64,000 nucleotides of DNA from Micromonospora sp. U21 (GCF_018070045.1 NZ_JAGPYK010000005.1:62001-126000); one strand, 5' to 3'; numbered from the stretch's first letter, positions 12,719 through 21,683 are shown. Numbers and translations are program-made. The notes: generated by a model from the sequence alone, not told the origin.

Positions 12719-12758
12719 GGTGAATCCGGGGCATCCTCGTCGATGCCCCGGATTCACC
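12719..12758. terminator. Strong 17-bp hairpin after the nuclease-like gene
   Basis: The arms at 12719-12735 and 12742-12758 are perfectly complementary around a 6-base loop (CTCGTC), 33 bases after the stop codon. There is no T-tract, as is usual in actinobacteria. It probably ends the upstream transcript, so the next gene may need its own promoter or read-through. Confidence 0.8.
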
Positions 12759-12796
12759 GGTAGTACCCACCGACGTCCGACGGAGGACACCTGGCC

Positions 12797-13291
12797 ATGA
12801 ACTCGTCGACAAGCTCCGCGCTGCCCCCGTACGCGGTGCCCGGCATCCAGCCGCTTCGGGTCAACGAGGAGGGCCGGCATGTCGAATACCGTGGTCACCA
12901 GCTCATCCGGACACCGCCGGTGGCCGCGGTGTTCGCTCGCGTACCCGAGACCTTCCTCCCACTCACCGAGGGGGAGCCGCTGCGTCGCGAGGAGCTCTGC
13001 GCGGCGCTCGACGTCAGTTCCCGCGACGGCCTGGCCTGGATCGTCGGCCTCGGCGACGCGGTGAAGTCCATGGTGGACAGCGGTGGTGACTTCGTCGACG
13101 ACGACCTGATCGAGGAGGCGCTCGCCGCCCAGCCGGACGTGGTCGAGGTCTACCACGTGGACCGAGAGGTTTTCGACGTGGTGCTGGGGCGCTTCCTGCG
13201 GGCCGACGAGATGTTCGCCCGCTGGCTCGACGCCATCACCGCCGCCCACCGGGAGTTCGCCCTGCGGCTCGGCGTGGAGCTGCCCTACTGA
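12797..13291 (+). CDS. Small acidic protein, candidate immunity protein
   Basis: This 164-residue protein of no recognised family has no signal peptide or membrane segment. It is strongly acidic, with about 28 Asp/Glu against about 15 Arg/Lys and a run VDDDLIEE in the middle. It lies directly after the gene for the secreted nuclease-like protein on the same strand. Position, size and charge are typical of immunity proteins that block nuclease toxins. An SD-like GGAGG lies about 10 bases before the ATG at 12797. A strong hairpin separates the two genes. No homology is claimed; an unrelated hypothetical protein is the alternative. Confidence 0.6.
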   Translation: MNSSTSSALPPYAVPGIQPLRVNEEGRHVEYRGHQLIRTPPVAAVFARVPETFLPLTEGEPLRREELCAALDVSSRDGLAWIVGLGDAVKSMVDSGGDFVDDDLIEEALAAQPDVVEVYHVDREVFDVVLGRFLRADEMFARWLDAITAAHREFALRLGVELPY

Positions 13292-13346
13292 GCTGACCCT
13301 GCCCCACCACCGAACTGGGAAGACGTTCGATTGGTAGGCCCCTCGG

Positions 13347-13460
13347 CTAGCCGACGGTCAAGCCACCGACGAGGGCACCCGCACCGAACGCCATGTAGTA
13401 GGTGCCGAGCAGGGTCGCCGAGGCGTGCAGTTCGTCTGCATCGGTGACGAAGGCGCCGCT
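13347..13460 (-). pseudogene. Possible MFS transporter remnant
   Basis: The 336-base gap between the acidic-protein gene and pobA contains a minus-strand stretch ending in ATLLGTYYMAFGAGALVGG and then a stop. This looks like one membrane helix of an MFS transporter, without the loop motif that should follow. No matching upstream frame is open. I read it as a fragment of a lost transporter gene, at low confidence; the rest of the gap holds nothing I recognise. Confidence 0.25.
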
Positions 13461-13627
13461 CCCGTCTCGGGCGGAGACCGCGCTGCGCCGGTGACGATAC
13501 TGGCGGCGTCGGGCCATCTCCGGTTCCATGGCCTCCCGGGTGGGCGGACACGCGCTGATCGCGACTGCGGCTGACCGCGGTGCCGGCAGCCCGCCCACGG
13601 AAGCACGATGTTGGTCTCCGCGCCTGG

Positions 13628-14797
13628 TCAGCTGAGGGGCAGGCCCACGTAGTTCTCGGCCAGGCTGGTGGCGTACGCGCGGGAGCTGGCCACGTACCGC
13701 AGCGTCGCGGTCTGCAGCTTCGCCTCGTACGGGTCGTCGCTGTCCAGCCGGTGCAGCATCGAGGTCATCCACCAGGAGAAGTGCTGTGCCCGCCAGACCC
13801 GGCGTAACGCGGTCGTCGAGTAGCTCTCCAGCAGGTCCGTCCGCCCTTCGCCGTACCAGGCCGCGAAGGCCTCGCCGAGCAGCGCCACGTCGGCCAGGGC
13901 GAGGTTCATGCCCTTGGCGCCGGTCGGCGGGACGATGTGCACGGCGTCCCCTGCCAGGTAGAGGCGCTGCCACTGCATCGGCTCGACCACGAAGCTGCGC
14001 ATCGGCGTGACCGACTTCTCCACGATCGGTCCCTCGTTGAGCGACCAGCCCGGCACCGTCTCCAGCCGGGTCCGCAACTCCGCCCAGATCCGCTCGTCCG
14101 GCCAGTCGGCGATGTCCTCGTCCGGCGCGACCTGCAGGTACAGCCGGGAAATCTCCGGCGACCGCAGGCTGTAGAGGGCGAACCCACGCTCGTGGTTGGC
14201 GTAGATCAGTTCGTCCACCGCTGGGGGAGCGGCGGCCAGGACACCGAGCCAGGCGAACGGGTACGTCCGCTCGTGCGTGCGCAGCACCCCGTCGGGCACC
14301 GCGTTCCTGCTGACCCCGTGGAAGCCGTCGCAGCCGGCCACGAAGTCGCAGTGCAGCTCGATGTCGCGGCCGCCCTGCCGCAGGTAGATCGTCGGCGCTG
14401 AATCGAGGTTCTCCACGCGCACCGCCTCGGTTTCGAACAGGATCGACCCGCCGGCCGCGAGGCGGGCGGCGATGAGGTCCTTGACCACCTCCTGCTGCCC
14501 GTAGACGGTGATCGCCCGCCCGGTCAGCTCCGTCATCGGCACCCGGTACGACTGCCCGTCGTATCGCAGCTCGATGCCCTCGTGCCGCATGCCCTCCCGC
14601 TGCAGCCGCTCGCCGAGCCCGACGCGGCACATCAGGTCGACCGAGCCCTGTTCGAGGACCCCGGCCCGGACCCGCTGCTCGACGTACGCCCGGCTGCGGC
14701 TCTCGACCACCACCGACTCGATGCCCTGCAGGTGCAGCAGGTGCGACAGCATGAGACCGGCCGGCCCCGCTCCGACGATGCCGACCTGGGTACGCAT
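13628..14797 (-). CDS. pobA: 4-hydroxybenzoate 3-monooxygenase
   Basis: This FAD monooxygenase of 389 residues turns 4-hydroxybenzoate into protocatechuate using NAD(P)H and O2. The FAD motif GIVGAGPAGL is at residues 6-15. The family's second motif, LYLAGDAVHIVPPTGAKGMN, and the substrate-site pieces RIRAG-like RVRAGVLEQG, ELIYANH and RSFVVEP are present, and the C-terminus ends AENYVGLP as in Pseudomonas PobA. It is the last gene of the minus-strand aromatic operon. Its product is the substrate of the pcaHG enzyme encoded divergently. Coenzyme preference cannot be settled by eye. Confidence 0.95.
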   Translation of the reverse strand: MRTQVGIVGAGPAGLMLSHLLHLQGIESVVVESRSRAYVEQRVRAGVLEQGSVDLMCRVGLGERLQREGMRHEGIELRYDGQSYRVPMTELTGRAITVYGQQEVVKDLIAARLAAGGSILFETEAVRVENLDSAPTIYLRQGGRDIELHCDFVAGCDGFHGVSRNAVPDGVLRTHERTYPFAWLGVLAAAPPAVDELIYANHERGFALYSLRSPEISRLYLQVAPDEDIADWPDERIWAELRTRLETVPGWSLNEGPIVEKSVTPMRSFVVEPMQWQRLYLAGDAVHIVPPTGAKGMNLALADVALLGEAFAAWYGEGRTDLLESYSTTALRRVWRAQHFSWWMTSMLHRLDSDDPYEAKLQTATLRYVASSRAYATSLAENYVGLPLS

Positions 14798-14913
14798 CCG
14801 TGCCTCCTCACCTCGGCCGCGACACCGCCGCGACCCCGTTGCGGGTAGGGCACCAGACTGCCCGCAGCCGGGCCTGTTCGCCGCACCGGGTTTCCATCCA
14901 GCGGAAGATCCGG

Positions 14914-16110
14914 TCAGACCGATCGGTCACGTCCCGCCCACAGGGCCGCCACGGCCATCGCCAGCGCAGCGACGCAGAGCGCGCCGAGTGACAGGGACCA
15001 GTCACCGGACCGGTCGCGCAGCAGGCCGAGGAGCAGCGGGCCGGTCGAGCCCACCAGGTAGCCGACCGACTGAACCGTCCCGGACAGGTCGCGGGCGCTC
15101 TGCGGGGTGCCGGCCCGCAGCACCAGCAGCGCCAGTGCCAGCCCGATCCCGGCCCCCTGCGCCAGCCCGGTCACCGTCGCCCAGAGCAGGTACAGCGACG
15201 GCGCCACCAGCAGCCCGACAAGTCCCACCGCCCAGGTCGTCGCCACCAGCACACCGAACACGCGCTGATCCCGCAGCCGCGACGCCAGGACGGGTGCGGC
15301 AACCGCGGTGGCGATGCCGAGCAGGTTGAACAGCCCGAGGGCCCACCCGGCACCGGCCGCTGACACCCCGCTGTCCCGCACCATCGTCGGCAGCCAGGCG
15401 AGCAGTGCGTAGTAGGTCAACGACTGCATGCCCATGAACGCGGCCAGCGCCCAGGTCACCGGCGAGCGCAGCACCGAGGCACCACCCACCGCCACCGTCG
15501 GGGCGACGTGCCGGCGGCGCAGCTGCGGCAACCACACCACGGCAGCAACCGCGGCCAGCCCACCCACCAGCAGCAGAGCGCCGCGCCAGCCGAGCCCGGC
15601 GTGTGACAACGGCGCGGCCACCGCGGCCGCGACGGCGGCCCCGCCGGTCAGCGCCGCCGTCGTCGACGCGGTCACCGCACCCTGACGGCGGGGAAAGTCC
15701 CGCTTGACCACGCTGGGCACCAGCACGTTGCCGACCGTGATCCCGGCACCGATCACCACCGTGCCGGCGACCACCGCCCAGAGCCCCGGCAGCACGCGCA
15801 GCGCGCTGCCGGCGACGATGCCCAGCATCGCCACCAGCAGCGACCACTCCACTCCGATCCGCCGGCCCAGCAGCGCCGCGAAAGGGGACAGCAGCCCAAA
15901 GCAGAGCACCGGCAGCGTGGTCAGCAGTCCGGCCGCGCCGCTGCCCAGCTGCAGGTCGGCCCGGACGTCAGGCAGCAGCGGCGCGAGCACCGCGATGGCC
16001 GCACGCAGGTTGAGCGCCAGCAACAGCACGCCGATCAGAGTCAGCGGGCCGGCCATGCTCGTGCGGTCGGTTCGCGTTCCGGCTGGCGCCCGCTCGTGTG
16101 CCACCCTCAT
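14914..16110 (-). CDS. MFS transporter, CynX/NimT family
   Basis: This membrane protein of 398 residues has about 12 helices and belongs to the branch of the major facilitator superfamily that includes CynX and NimT. The N-terminal helix carries ALNLRAAIAVLAPLLPD, typical of the family. It overlaps the stop side of the IclR gene by 4 bases and precedes pobA by 116 bases, so it probably moves an aromatic acid such as 4-hydroxybenzoate in or out. Having both an MFS and an ABC importer in one operon suggests two substrates or a separate export role. Confidence 0.85.
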   Translation of the reverse strand: MRVAHERAPAGTRTDRTSMAGPLTLIGVLLLALNLRAAIAVLAPLLPDVRADLQLGSGAAGLLTTLPVLCFGLLSPFAALLGRRIGVEWSLLVAMLGIVAGSALRVLPGLWAVVAGTVVIGAGITVGNVLVPSVVKRDFPRRQGAVTASTTAALTGGAAVAAAVAAPLSHAGLGWRGALLLVGGLAAVAAVVWLPQLRRRHVAPTVAVGGASVLRSPVTWALAAFMGMQSLTYYALLAWLPTMVRDSGVSAAGAGWALGLFNLLGIATAVAAPVLASRLRDQRVFGVLVATTWAVGLVGLLVAPSLYLLWATVTGLAQGAGIGLALALLVLRAGTPQSARDLSGTVQSVGYLVGSTGPLLLGLLRDRSGDWSLSLGALCVAALAMAVAALWAGRDRSV

Positions 16111-16937
16111 GCGCTCGCCCGACCGTTGGGCCGGCGTCGCATCGCGATGCCGTGCTGCAACGTCGGGTACGGGTCGTCGGCCGTGTCGGCCAGCCGGGCA
16201 GCCACCCGCTCGGCCGCCACCCGCAGGGCCGACGCCAACCGCTCCGGAACCGCGCCGAGGCTGTGCCCGACGACGCCGATCGACGCCACCGCCGTGCCGT
16301 CCCCATCGAGTACCGGAACGGCCACCGAACAGGAGCCGAGGGTCATCTCCTCACTGGTACGTGCCCAGCCCCGGTACCGCACAGCGGCCAGCTCCCCAGC
16401 CAGCCGGCCGGGCTCGGTGACTGTGTACGGCGTGCAGCGGGTCAGCGGCCGGCGCAGGTGTGCCGCCACGAAATCAGGTGGGGCGAAGGCGAGCAGTGCC
16501 TTGCCCACCCCGGTGGCGTGTAGCGGCAACCGGCCCCCGACCCGGGAGATGATCGGCACTGCCCGGTGCCCGGTCACCTTCTCCACGTAGAGCGCCTCGT
16601 CGCCGTCGCGGACCGCCAGGTGCACGTTCTCTCGCACTGCCGTGTGCAGGTCCTGCAGGAACGGCAGCGCGACCTCCCGTAGCCGGGTGTGCAGTGGTGA
16701 GAGCAATCCGGCCTCCCAGAGCCGCACGCCGATCCGGTACGCGCCGTCCGCGTCACGGGTCAACGCCCGCCAGGCGACCAGCTCGCCGACCAGGCGGTGC
16801 GCCGTGGCGAGCGGCAGCCCGGCCCGCCGGGCGAGGTCGCTGAGCGTGAGCGCCGGATGGGCCACGTCGAACGCGCCGAGGATGGCGAGCACCCGGGCTG
16901 TCACCGACGTGCCCGGGGCCCGTATTCCGCCCGCCAC
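16107..16937 (-). CDS. IclR-family regulator of the aromatic operon
   Basis: This 276-residue protein has an N-terminal winged HTH (LTLSDLARRAGLPLATAHRLV, about residues 29-49) and a C-terminal IclR effector domain (LPLHATGVGKALLAF, then GSCSVAVPVLDGDG). IclR proteins of the PobR/PcaR group sense aromatic acids. It sits inside the operon, between the aldehyde dehydrogenase and MFS genes, so it probably controls that operon. The inverted repeats at 23559-23741 are candidate targets, shared or competed for with the second IclR gene at 29342. The ligand is unknown. Confidence 0.88.
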   Translation of the reverse strand: MAGGIRAPGTSVTARVLAILGAFDVAHPALTLSDLARRAGLPLATAHRLVGELVAWRALTRDADGAYRIGVRLWEAGLLSPLHTRLREVALPFLQDLHTAVRENVHLAVRDGDEALYVEKVTGHRAVPIISRVGGRLPLHATGVGKALLAFAPPDFVAAHLRRPLTRCTPYTVTEPGRLAGELAAVRYRGWARTSEEMTLGSCSVAVPVLDGDGTAVASIGVVGHSLGAVPERLASALRVAAERVAARLADTADDPYPTLQHGIAMRRRPNGRASA

Positions 16938-16952
16938 GGTGGTCTCCCTCGG

Positions 16953-18413
16953 TCAGAACGGGTATCGGGTGATGTCGCCCTGAACGGTGAGCCACTGGGT
17001 CTCGGTGAACGCCTCAACGTTCGCCGCCGCCCCGCCGAAGCGCGAGCCAGTGCCGGACGCGGCCGTACCGCCGAACGGTGCCAGGGCCTCGTCGCCGACG
17101 GTCTGGTCGTTGATGTGCACGATGCCGCTCGGGATGCGATCGGCCAGCGCCATCGCCCGCATCACGTCGCCACTGAGGATGCCGAGGGACAGGCCGTACT
17201 CGGTGTCCCGGGCCAGGGCCACCGCTTCCTCCGGGTCGGCGAAGGTGATCACCGGGGCGACCGGTCCGAAGACCTCCTGCGCGTATGCCGGGGTGGTGGT
17301 GGTGACGTCGGCGAGCACGGTCGGGCGGTAGAACAAGCCGTCGTAGCTGCCGCCGGCGGCCAGGCGCGCACCGGCCTCGACACTGGCCCGCACCAGGCGA
17401 TGGATCTTGTCCCGTTGCCGCTCGTCGATGATCGGGCCGAGCGCCACCTGTTCCTTGGCGGGGTCGCCGACCGGCAGACGGTCGGCCTTCTCGGCGAGTG
17501 CGGCGACGTACCGGTCGGCCAGGCTCTCGTGCACCAGGTGCCGGCCCGTGGTCATGCAGATCTGCCCCTGATGCAGGAACGAGCCCCAGGCGCCGGCGGA
17601 GACGGCGAGGTCCAGGTCCGCGTCAGCGAGCACGATGAGCGCGGAGTTGCCGCCCAGTTCCAGATGCGCTCGCTTGAGATTCCGGGCCGCGGCCTCCCCG
17701 ACCTTGCGCCCGGCAGCGGTGGAGCCAGTGAAGCTGACGACCCGTACGTGCGGGTCGGCGACCAGCGCCTCTCCGGTCTCCACTCCGCCGGGTAGCACGT
17801 GCAGCAGTCCCTCGGGGAGGCCGGCCTCCGCGAAGATCCGGGCGATGGCCAGCCCGCCGGCGACCGCGGTGCGCAGGTCCGGTTTCAGCACCACCGCGTT
17901 GCCCAGGGCCAGCGCCGGCGCGACGGAGCGGATCGCCAGGATGAGTGGAAAGTTGAATGGGGCGATGACGCCGACCACGCCGACCGGCAGCCGGCGGGTG
18001 AGGCTCAGCCGGGGCTGCGCGCTGGGGATGATCTCGCCCAGGGGGCACGAGGCGAGCGCGGCGGCCTCGTAGCACTCCTGCGCCGCGGTGTCGGTCTCGA
18101 CGCCGGCCTTGGGCGGGATCGACCCGGCCTCTCGCACCAGCCAGTCGCCGACCTCGGCGGCGTGCTGCTCCCACAGCTGTCCGGCCCGACGCAGCACCGC
18201 CGCCCGTTCCGTATACCCGGTGGCGGCCCAGGCGCGCTGCGCCTGGGATGCCCTGGCGCAGGCCCGGGCCACGTCGTCGGCGTTCGCGACGCCGACGACG
18301 CCGATCTCCTCGCGGGTCGCGGGGGAGCGCACCGCCGCCGCCCCGCCGGTGGGCTCGGTCCAGCCGTCGCTGTAGAGCATGCCGTGCCAGATGCCGGTGT
18401 CGAGCAGGGCCAT
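16953..18413 (-). CDS. NAD(P)-dependent aromatic aldehyde dehydrogenase (benzaldehyde dehydrogenase-like)
   Basis: This aldehyde dehydrogenase of 486 residues resembles XylC/benzaldehyde dehydrogenases and would oxidise (4-hydroxy)benzaldehyde to the acid. Conserved elements are the coenzyme-fold APFNFPLILAIRSVAPALA, the SFTGSTAAG loop, the catalytic Glu in LELGGNS and the catalytic Cys in GQICMTT. It lies 41 bases after the decarboxylase gene, whose product would be an aldehyde, and 15 bases before the iclR gene. The placement gives the middle step of arylglyoxylate to hydroxybenzoate. Exact specificity is inferred. Confidence 0.9.
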   Translation of the reverse strand: MALLDTGIWHGMLYSDGWTEPTGGAAAVRSPATREEIGVVGVANADDVARACARASQAQRAWAATGYTERAAVLRRAGQLWEQHAAEVGDWLVREAGSIPPKAGVETDTAAQECYEAAALASCPLGEIIPSAQPRLSLTRRLPVGVVGVIAPFNFPLILAIRSVAPALALGNAVVLKPDLRTAVAGGLAIARIFAEAGLPEGLLHVLPGGVETGEALVADPHVRVVSFTGSTAAGRKVGEAAARNLKRAHLELGGNSALIVLADADLDLAVSAGAWGSFLHQGQICMTTGRHLVHESLADRYVAALAEKADRLPVGDPAKEQVALGPIIDERQRDKIHRLVRASVEAGARLAAGGSYDGLFYRPTVLADVTTTTPAYAQEVFGPVAPVITFADPEEAVALARDTEYGLSLGILSGDVMRAMALADRIPSGIVHINDQTVGDEALAPFGGTAASGTGSRFGGAAANVEAFTETQWLTVQGDITRYPF

Positions 18414-18454
18414 GGTGGTCTCCTCGATAGGGGGTTAGTGCGGTGTGCCCGCGG

Positions 18455-20053
18455 TCAGGGTTCGAAGTGCGTGTCGACGTGAACCGGCACGTCGAGCAGG
18501 AGAGGGTCGGTGCGCTCGGCGAGCGTTGGAACCACCTCGTCGAGGAGGGTCAGAAGCTCCGCGTGGTCGCTCACCCGGCGCGCAGGGCAGCCGAGGGCCC
18601 GCGCCAGACCGGACACCGAGACCTCCTCGAAGGCGGGCCAGGGCGGTTTGCCGCCGACCTTGTCGGCGAGCCGGTCCATGACGGCGTACCGGCCGTTGGA
18701 CAGGACGACGAACAATGCGCCGCAGCCGTAGCGGGCGGCGCTCCACAGCCCCTGGATGCTGTAGAGCGAGGAGCCGTCGCCGAGCACCGCGACGACCGGC
18801 CGGGTCGGGTCGCCCATCCGCAGCCCGGCCGCCGCGGGCAGTGCGAACCCGAGGCCGCCCATGGCCGCGCTGACAAAGCCGCGCGGCTGCCGGGCGGGAA
18901 GCAGCCGGTGCAGGTCCGGTCGCGACGACGGGCTCTCCTCGACCAGTACGACGTCCCTGGGTAGCCGTTCGGCGAGTGCGGCGAAGACGTGCGCGGCACG
19001 CATGGGCTCTCCAGCCGACGGCGGCGCGACGGCCTCGGTGCGTGGCGTCGGCGTCGTCGCCGTCCTCGCGGTCAGCTGCTCGGCGACCGCGCGGCACAGC
19101 GTTGCCGGGTCACCGAGCACGGCCAGCTCCGCCTGGCTGTGGTGCAGCTCGTCCGGGTCCGCCGAGACCACCGCGACGGTGAGGTCCTCCGGCACGAGAG
19201 GACCCGGCTCGTACGGGTACTGCCGGAACGCGCCAGTGCCGACGACGAGGGCCACGTCGTGCGCGGCCAGCACCGCGCGCAGCCGGGACCGGCCGGCCGG
19301 CAGATGGCCGGCGAAGGACGGATGGTCCTGCGGGAAGCCGGCGCGGGCGCCGAAGGCCTCCTGCCACACCGGAGCGCGGAGCCGCTCGACAAGCGAGACC
19401 AGGGCATCCCAGGTGTCCTGGTCGTCGGCGCCAGCGCCGACCACCACCACCGGCTTTGCCGCCTGGTTCAGCAGCTGAGCCAGCTCCCGGGCGGCCGGGC
19501 CCGCCGCCGGTTCGGCGCGCAGCACGGTCGCCGGCGCGGCCAGCCCGAGCGCCGGGTCCAGCTGAGCGATCCAGTCATCCATCGGTACGACGACGACGGC
19601 CGGGCCACGATGCTGCATGGCCTCGTGCCATGCGCGCCGGATCGCCGCCGGCACGTCCTGGGCGAGCACCGGCTGGTTGACCCAGACCGGGTACGGCCCT
19701 GCCAAGCCCTCCAACCGACCGGCGAGGAACGGCTCCAGCGCCAGGTGGCGGCGGTCCTGCTGACCGACGACGACGACCAGGGGCGCCCGGTTCACCCGGG
19801 CGGTGACCAGCGCGCCGACCGCGTTGCCGAGACCGGCGGCGGTGTGCAGGTTGACGAAAGCGGGCCGTCCGGTGGCGATGGCGTGCCCGGTGGCCATGCC
19901 GACCACCGATCCCTCGTGCAGGGCCAGGACGAACTGCAGGTCGTCCGGCAGGTCCGCGAGGAACGCGATCTCCGTCGAGCCGGGGTTGGCGAAGATGCGG
20001 TGCATCCCGTATCGGCGCAGGACGTCGAGGGTCGCCTCGCGTACCGTCGTCAT
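18455..20053 (-). CDS. mdlC: Thiamine diphosphate-dependent decarboxylase, benzoylformate decarboxylase-like
   Basis: This ThDP enzyme of 532 residues resembles Pseudomonas MdlC, which turns benzoylformate into benzaldehyde and CO2. Ser26 (FANPGSTE), Glu47 (LHEG) and His70 (NLHTAAG) occur at the same positions as the key MdlC residues. The ThDP/Mg motif is GDGSSLYSIQGLWSAARYG. However, the second active-site His (281 in MdlC) aligns with Tyr279 here (FRQYPYEPG), so specificity or rate may differ. The start overlaps the transporter ATPase stop by 4 bases. Since PobA and the pca genes follow, 4-hydroxybenzoylformate is a likelier substrate than benzoylformate. Confidence 0.85.
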   Translation of the reverse strand: MTTVREATLDVLRRYGMHRIFANPGSTEIAFLADLPDDLQFVLALHEGSVVGMATGHAIATGRPAFVNLHTAAGLGNAVGALVTARVNRAPLVVVVGQQDRRHLALEPFLAGRLEGLAGPYPVWVNQPVLAQDVPAAIRRAWHEAMQHRGPAVVVVPMDDWIAQLDPALGLAAPATVLRAEPAAGPAARELAQLLNQAAKPVVVVGAGADDQDTWDALVSLVERLRAPVWQEAFGARAGFPQDHPSFAGHLPAGRSRLRAVLAAHDVALVVGTGAFRQYPYEPGPLVPEDLTVAVVSADPDELHHSQAELAVLGDPATLCRAVAEQLTARTATTPTPRTEAVAPPSAGEPMRAAHVFAALAERLPRDVVLVEESPSSRPDLHRLLPARQPRGFVSAAMGGLGFALPAAAGLRMGDPTRPVVAVLGDGSSLYSIQGLWSAARYGCGALFVVLSNGRYAVMDRLADKVGGKPPWPAFEEVSVSGLARALGCPARRVSDHAELLTLLDEVVPTLAERTDPLLLDVPVHVDTHFEP

Positions 20054-20892
20054 GGGTGGTCCGCCCCGGCGTGGTGCTTCTTGGCCCGCTGGATCTGCGC
20101 GAACACCTGCGCCCGCAGCTCTGCGAAGCGGGCCGAGGAACGGGTGGTGAGCTGGTCGCGCTCATCGGGCAGGTCGATGGCGATGTCATCGAGCACCACG
20201 GTCGGCGCGGCGGAGAGCACCAGCACCCGCTGGCCCAGGTAGACCGCCTCGTCGATGTCGTGGGTGACGAACAGCGTGGTCACTCCGAGCCGGTGCCACA
20301 GGGACCGGACCAGGTCCTCCAGATCCGCGCGGGTCTGTGCGTCGACGGCGGCGAACGGCTCGTCCATCAGCAGGATGTGCGGCTCGTACGCGATCGCCCG
20401 GGCAATGGCGACCCGTTGCTGCATACCGCCGGAGAGCTGCCACGGGTAGGCGGACTGCACATCGCCGAGGCCAACCGCGTCCAGCGCCTGATGGACCAGC
20501 TCGGCCCGGCGCGCCCTGGGCAGCTTCTTCTGCTTCAGTGGCAGCTCCACGTTCTTGCGGACGCTCATCCAGGGAAAGAGGCTGCGGCCGTACTCCTGGA
20601 AGACCACTGCCATGCCCGGCGACGGGCCGTCGACCGCGGTACCCTCCAGCACCACCTCACCACCGGTCGGAGCCAGCAGGCCGGCGATGCACTTGAGCAA
20701 AGTGGTCTTGCCGGCGCCGGACGGGCCGACCACGCAGACGAGTTCACCCCGCGCGACCGTGAACGTCAGGTCCCGGACGGCCTCGACGGACCGGCCGTGG
20801 CCTTCGTACACCTTGCGCACACCGCGGACGTCGAGCAGTGCCTCGGTGCGTGGGTCGGCGGTCTGGGTCCGGGTCTCGCTCATGATGCTCAT
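20050..20892 (-). CDS. NitT/TauT-type ABC transporter ATPase
   Basis: This 280-residue ATPase of the nitrate/sulfonate/taurine-type importer class (SsuB/TauB) has Walker A GPSGAGKTTLLK, signature [14 protein letters not shown] and Walker B ILLMDEPF. The ATG at 20892 overlaps the permease stop by 4 bases; a second ATG lies at 20883. The longer frame upstream is a shadow of the permease. It is encoded with two permeases and a binding protein directly before the aromatic decarboxylase gene, so the complex probably imports the aromatic acid that the operon degrades. Confidence 0.92.
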   Translation of the reverse strand: MSIMSETRTQTADPRTEALLDVRGVRKVYEGHGRSVEAVRDLTFTVARGELVCVVGPSGAGKTTLLKCIAGLLAPTGGEVVLEGTAVDGPSPGMAVVFQEYGRSLFPWMSVRKNVELPLKQKKLPRARRAELVHQALDAVGLGDVQSAYPWQLSGGMQQRVAIARAIAYEPHILLMDEPFAAVDAQTRADLEDLVRSLWHRLGVTTLFVTHDIDEAVYLGQRVLVLSAAPTVVLDDIAIDLPDERDQLTTRSSARFAELRAQVFAQIQRAKKHHAGADHP

Positions 20893-21683
20893 CGACTCCC
20901 ACCTCGCTGCGCCTGCCGCAGGCCGAAATACCAATTGAGGGCTCGCCGCTCGAACAGCCGCATCAGCGTGGCGAGCAGGAAACCGAGCAGACCCAGCAGC
21001 AGGATGCCGGTCCACATCTCGGTCACCGCGAACGTCCGTTGGAATTGGATGATGCTGAATCCGAGCCCGTTGCTGGCGGCGAACATCTCGCTGATGACCA
21101 TGAGGATGATCCCGATCGAGAGGCCCTGCCGAAGCCCCGCCACGATCTGCGGGCTGGCCGACCGGATGACCAGGTTCCAGAGCCGGGACGGGCCGCGCAC
21201 GCCGTAGCATCGGGCGGTCTCCACCAGCACCTCGTCGACGGCGCGTACCCCTTCGACGGTGTTGAGCAGGATCGGCCAGACACAGCCGGAGACGATCACC
21301 AGCACCTTCATCGTGTCGCCGATGCCCGCGACGAGCATCAGCACCGGCACCAGCACCGGTGGAGGGATCGCCCGGAGGAACTCCAGCACCGGCTCGCAGA
21401 ACGCCCGCAGCCGGCGGGACGAGCCGATCGCGACGCCGAGTGCGACGCCGATGACCACGGCCAGGAGGAAGCCGCCGAAGAGACGCAGCACGCTGGGCAA
21501 CACGTCCGCGCTCAGCCGGTCGGAGTGCAGCCACACGTCATCGACGGCGGCGAGGATCTCCGACAGCGGCGGCAGGTAGTAGCTCTCGCTGTCGGCGGTG
21601 AGCACCCACCAGAGGGTGAGCAGGATGGCCGGCAACGCTAGTGCCGCCAGGATCGCGCGGGTGACGCGGCGCGCGATTCTCAT
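20889..21683 (-). CDS. NitT/TauT-type ABC permease (second)
   Basis: This 264-residue inner-membrane permease has six or so helices. The family sequence LEFLRAIPPPVLVPV and the EAA loop VETARCYGVRGPSRLWNLV are visible. I use the ATG at 21683, preceded by GGGAGG and overlapping the previous permease stop by 4 bases, not the longer frame to 21725, whose extra residues are unlike a permease start. It is about 30% like its partner by eye, so the importer is probably a heterodimeric channel. Confidence 0.9.
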   Translation of the reverse strand: MRIARRVTRAILAALALPAILLTLWWVLTADSESYYLPPLSEILAAVDDVWLHSDRLSADVLPSVLRLFGGFLLAVVIGVALGVAIGSSRRLRAFCEPVLEFLRAIPPPVLVPVLMLVAGIGDTMKVLVIVSGCVWPILLNTVEGVRAVDEVLVETARCYGVRGPSRLWNLVIRSASPQIVAGLRQGLSIGIILMVISEMFAASNGLGFSIIQFQRTFAVTEMWTGILLLGLLGFLLATLMRLFERRALNWYFGLRQAQRGGSR

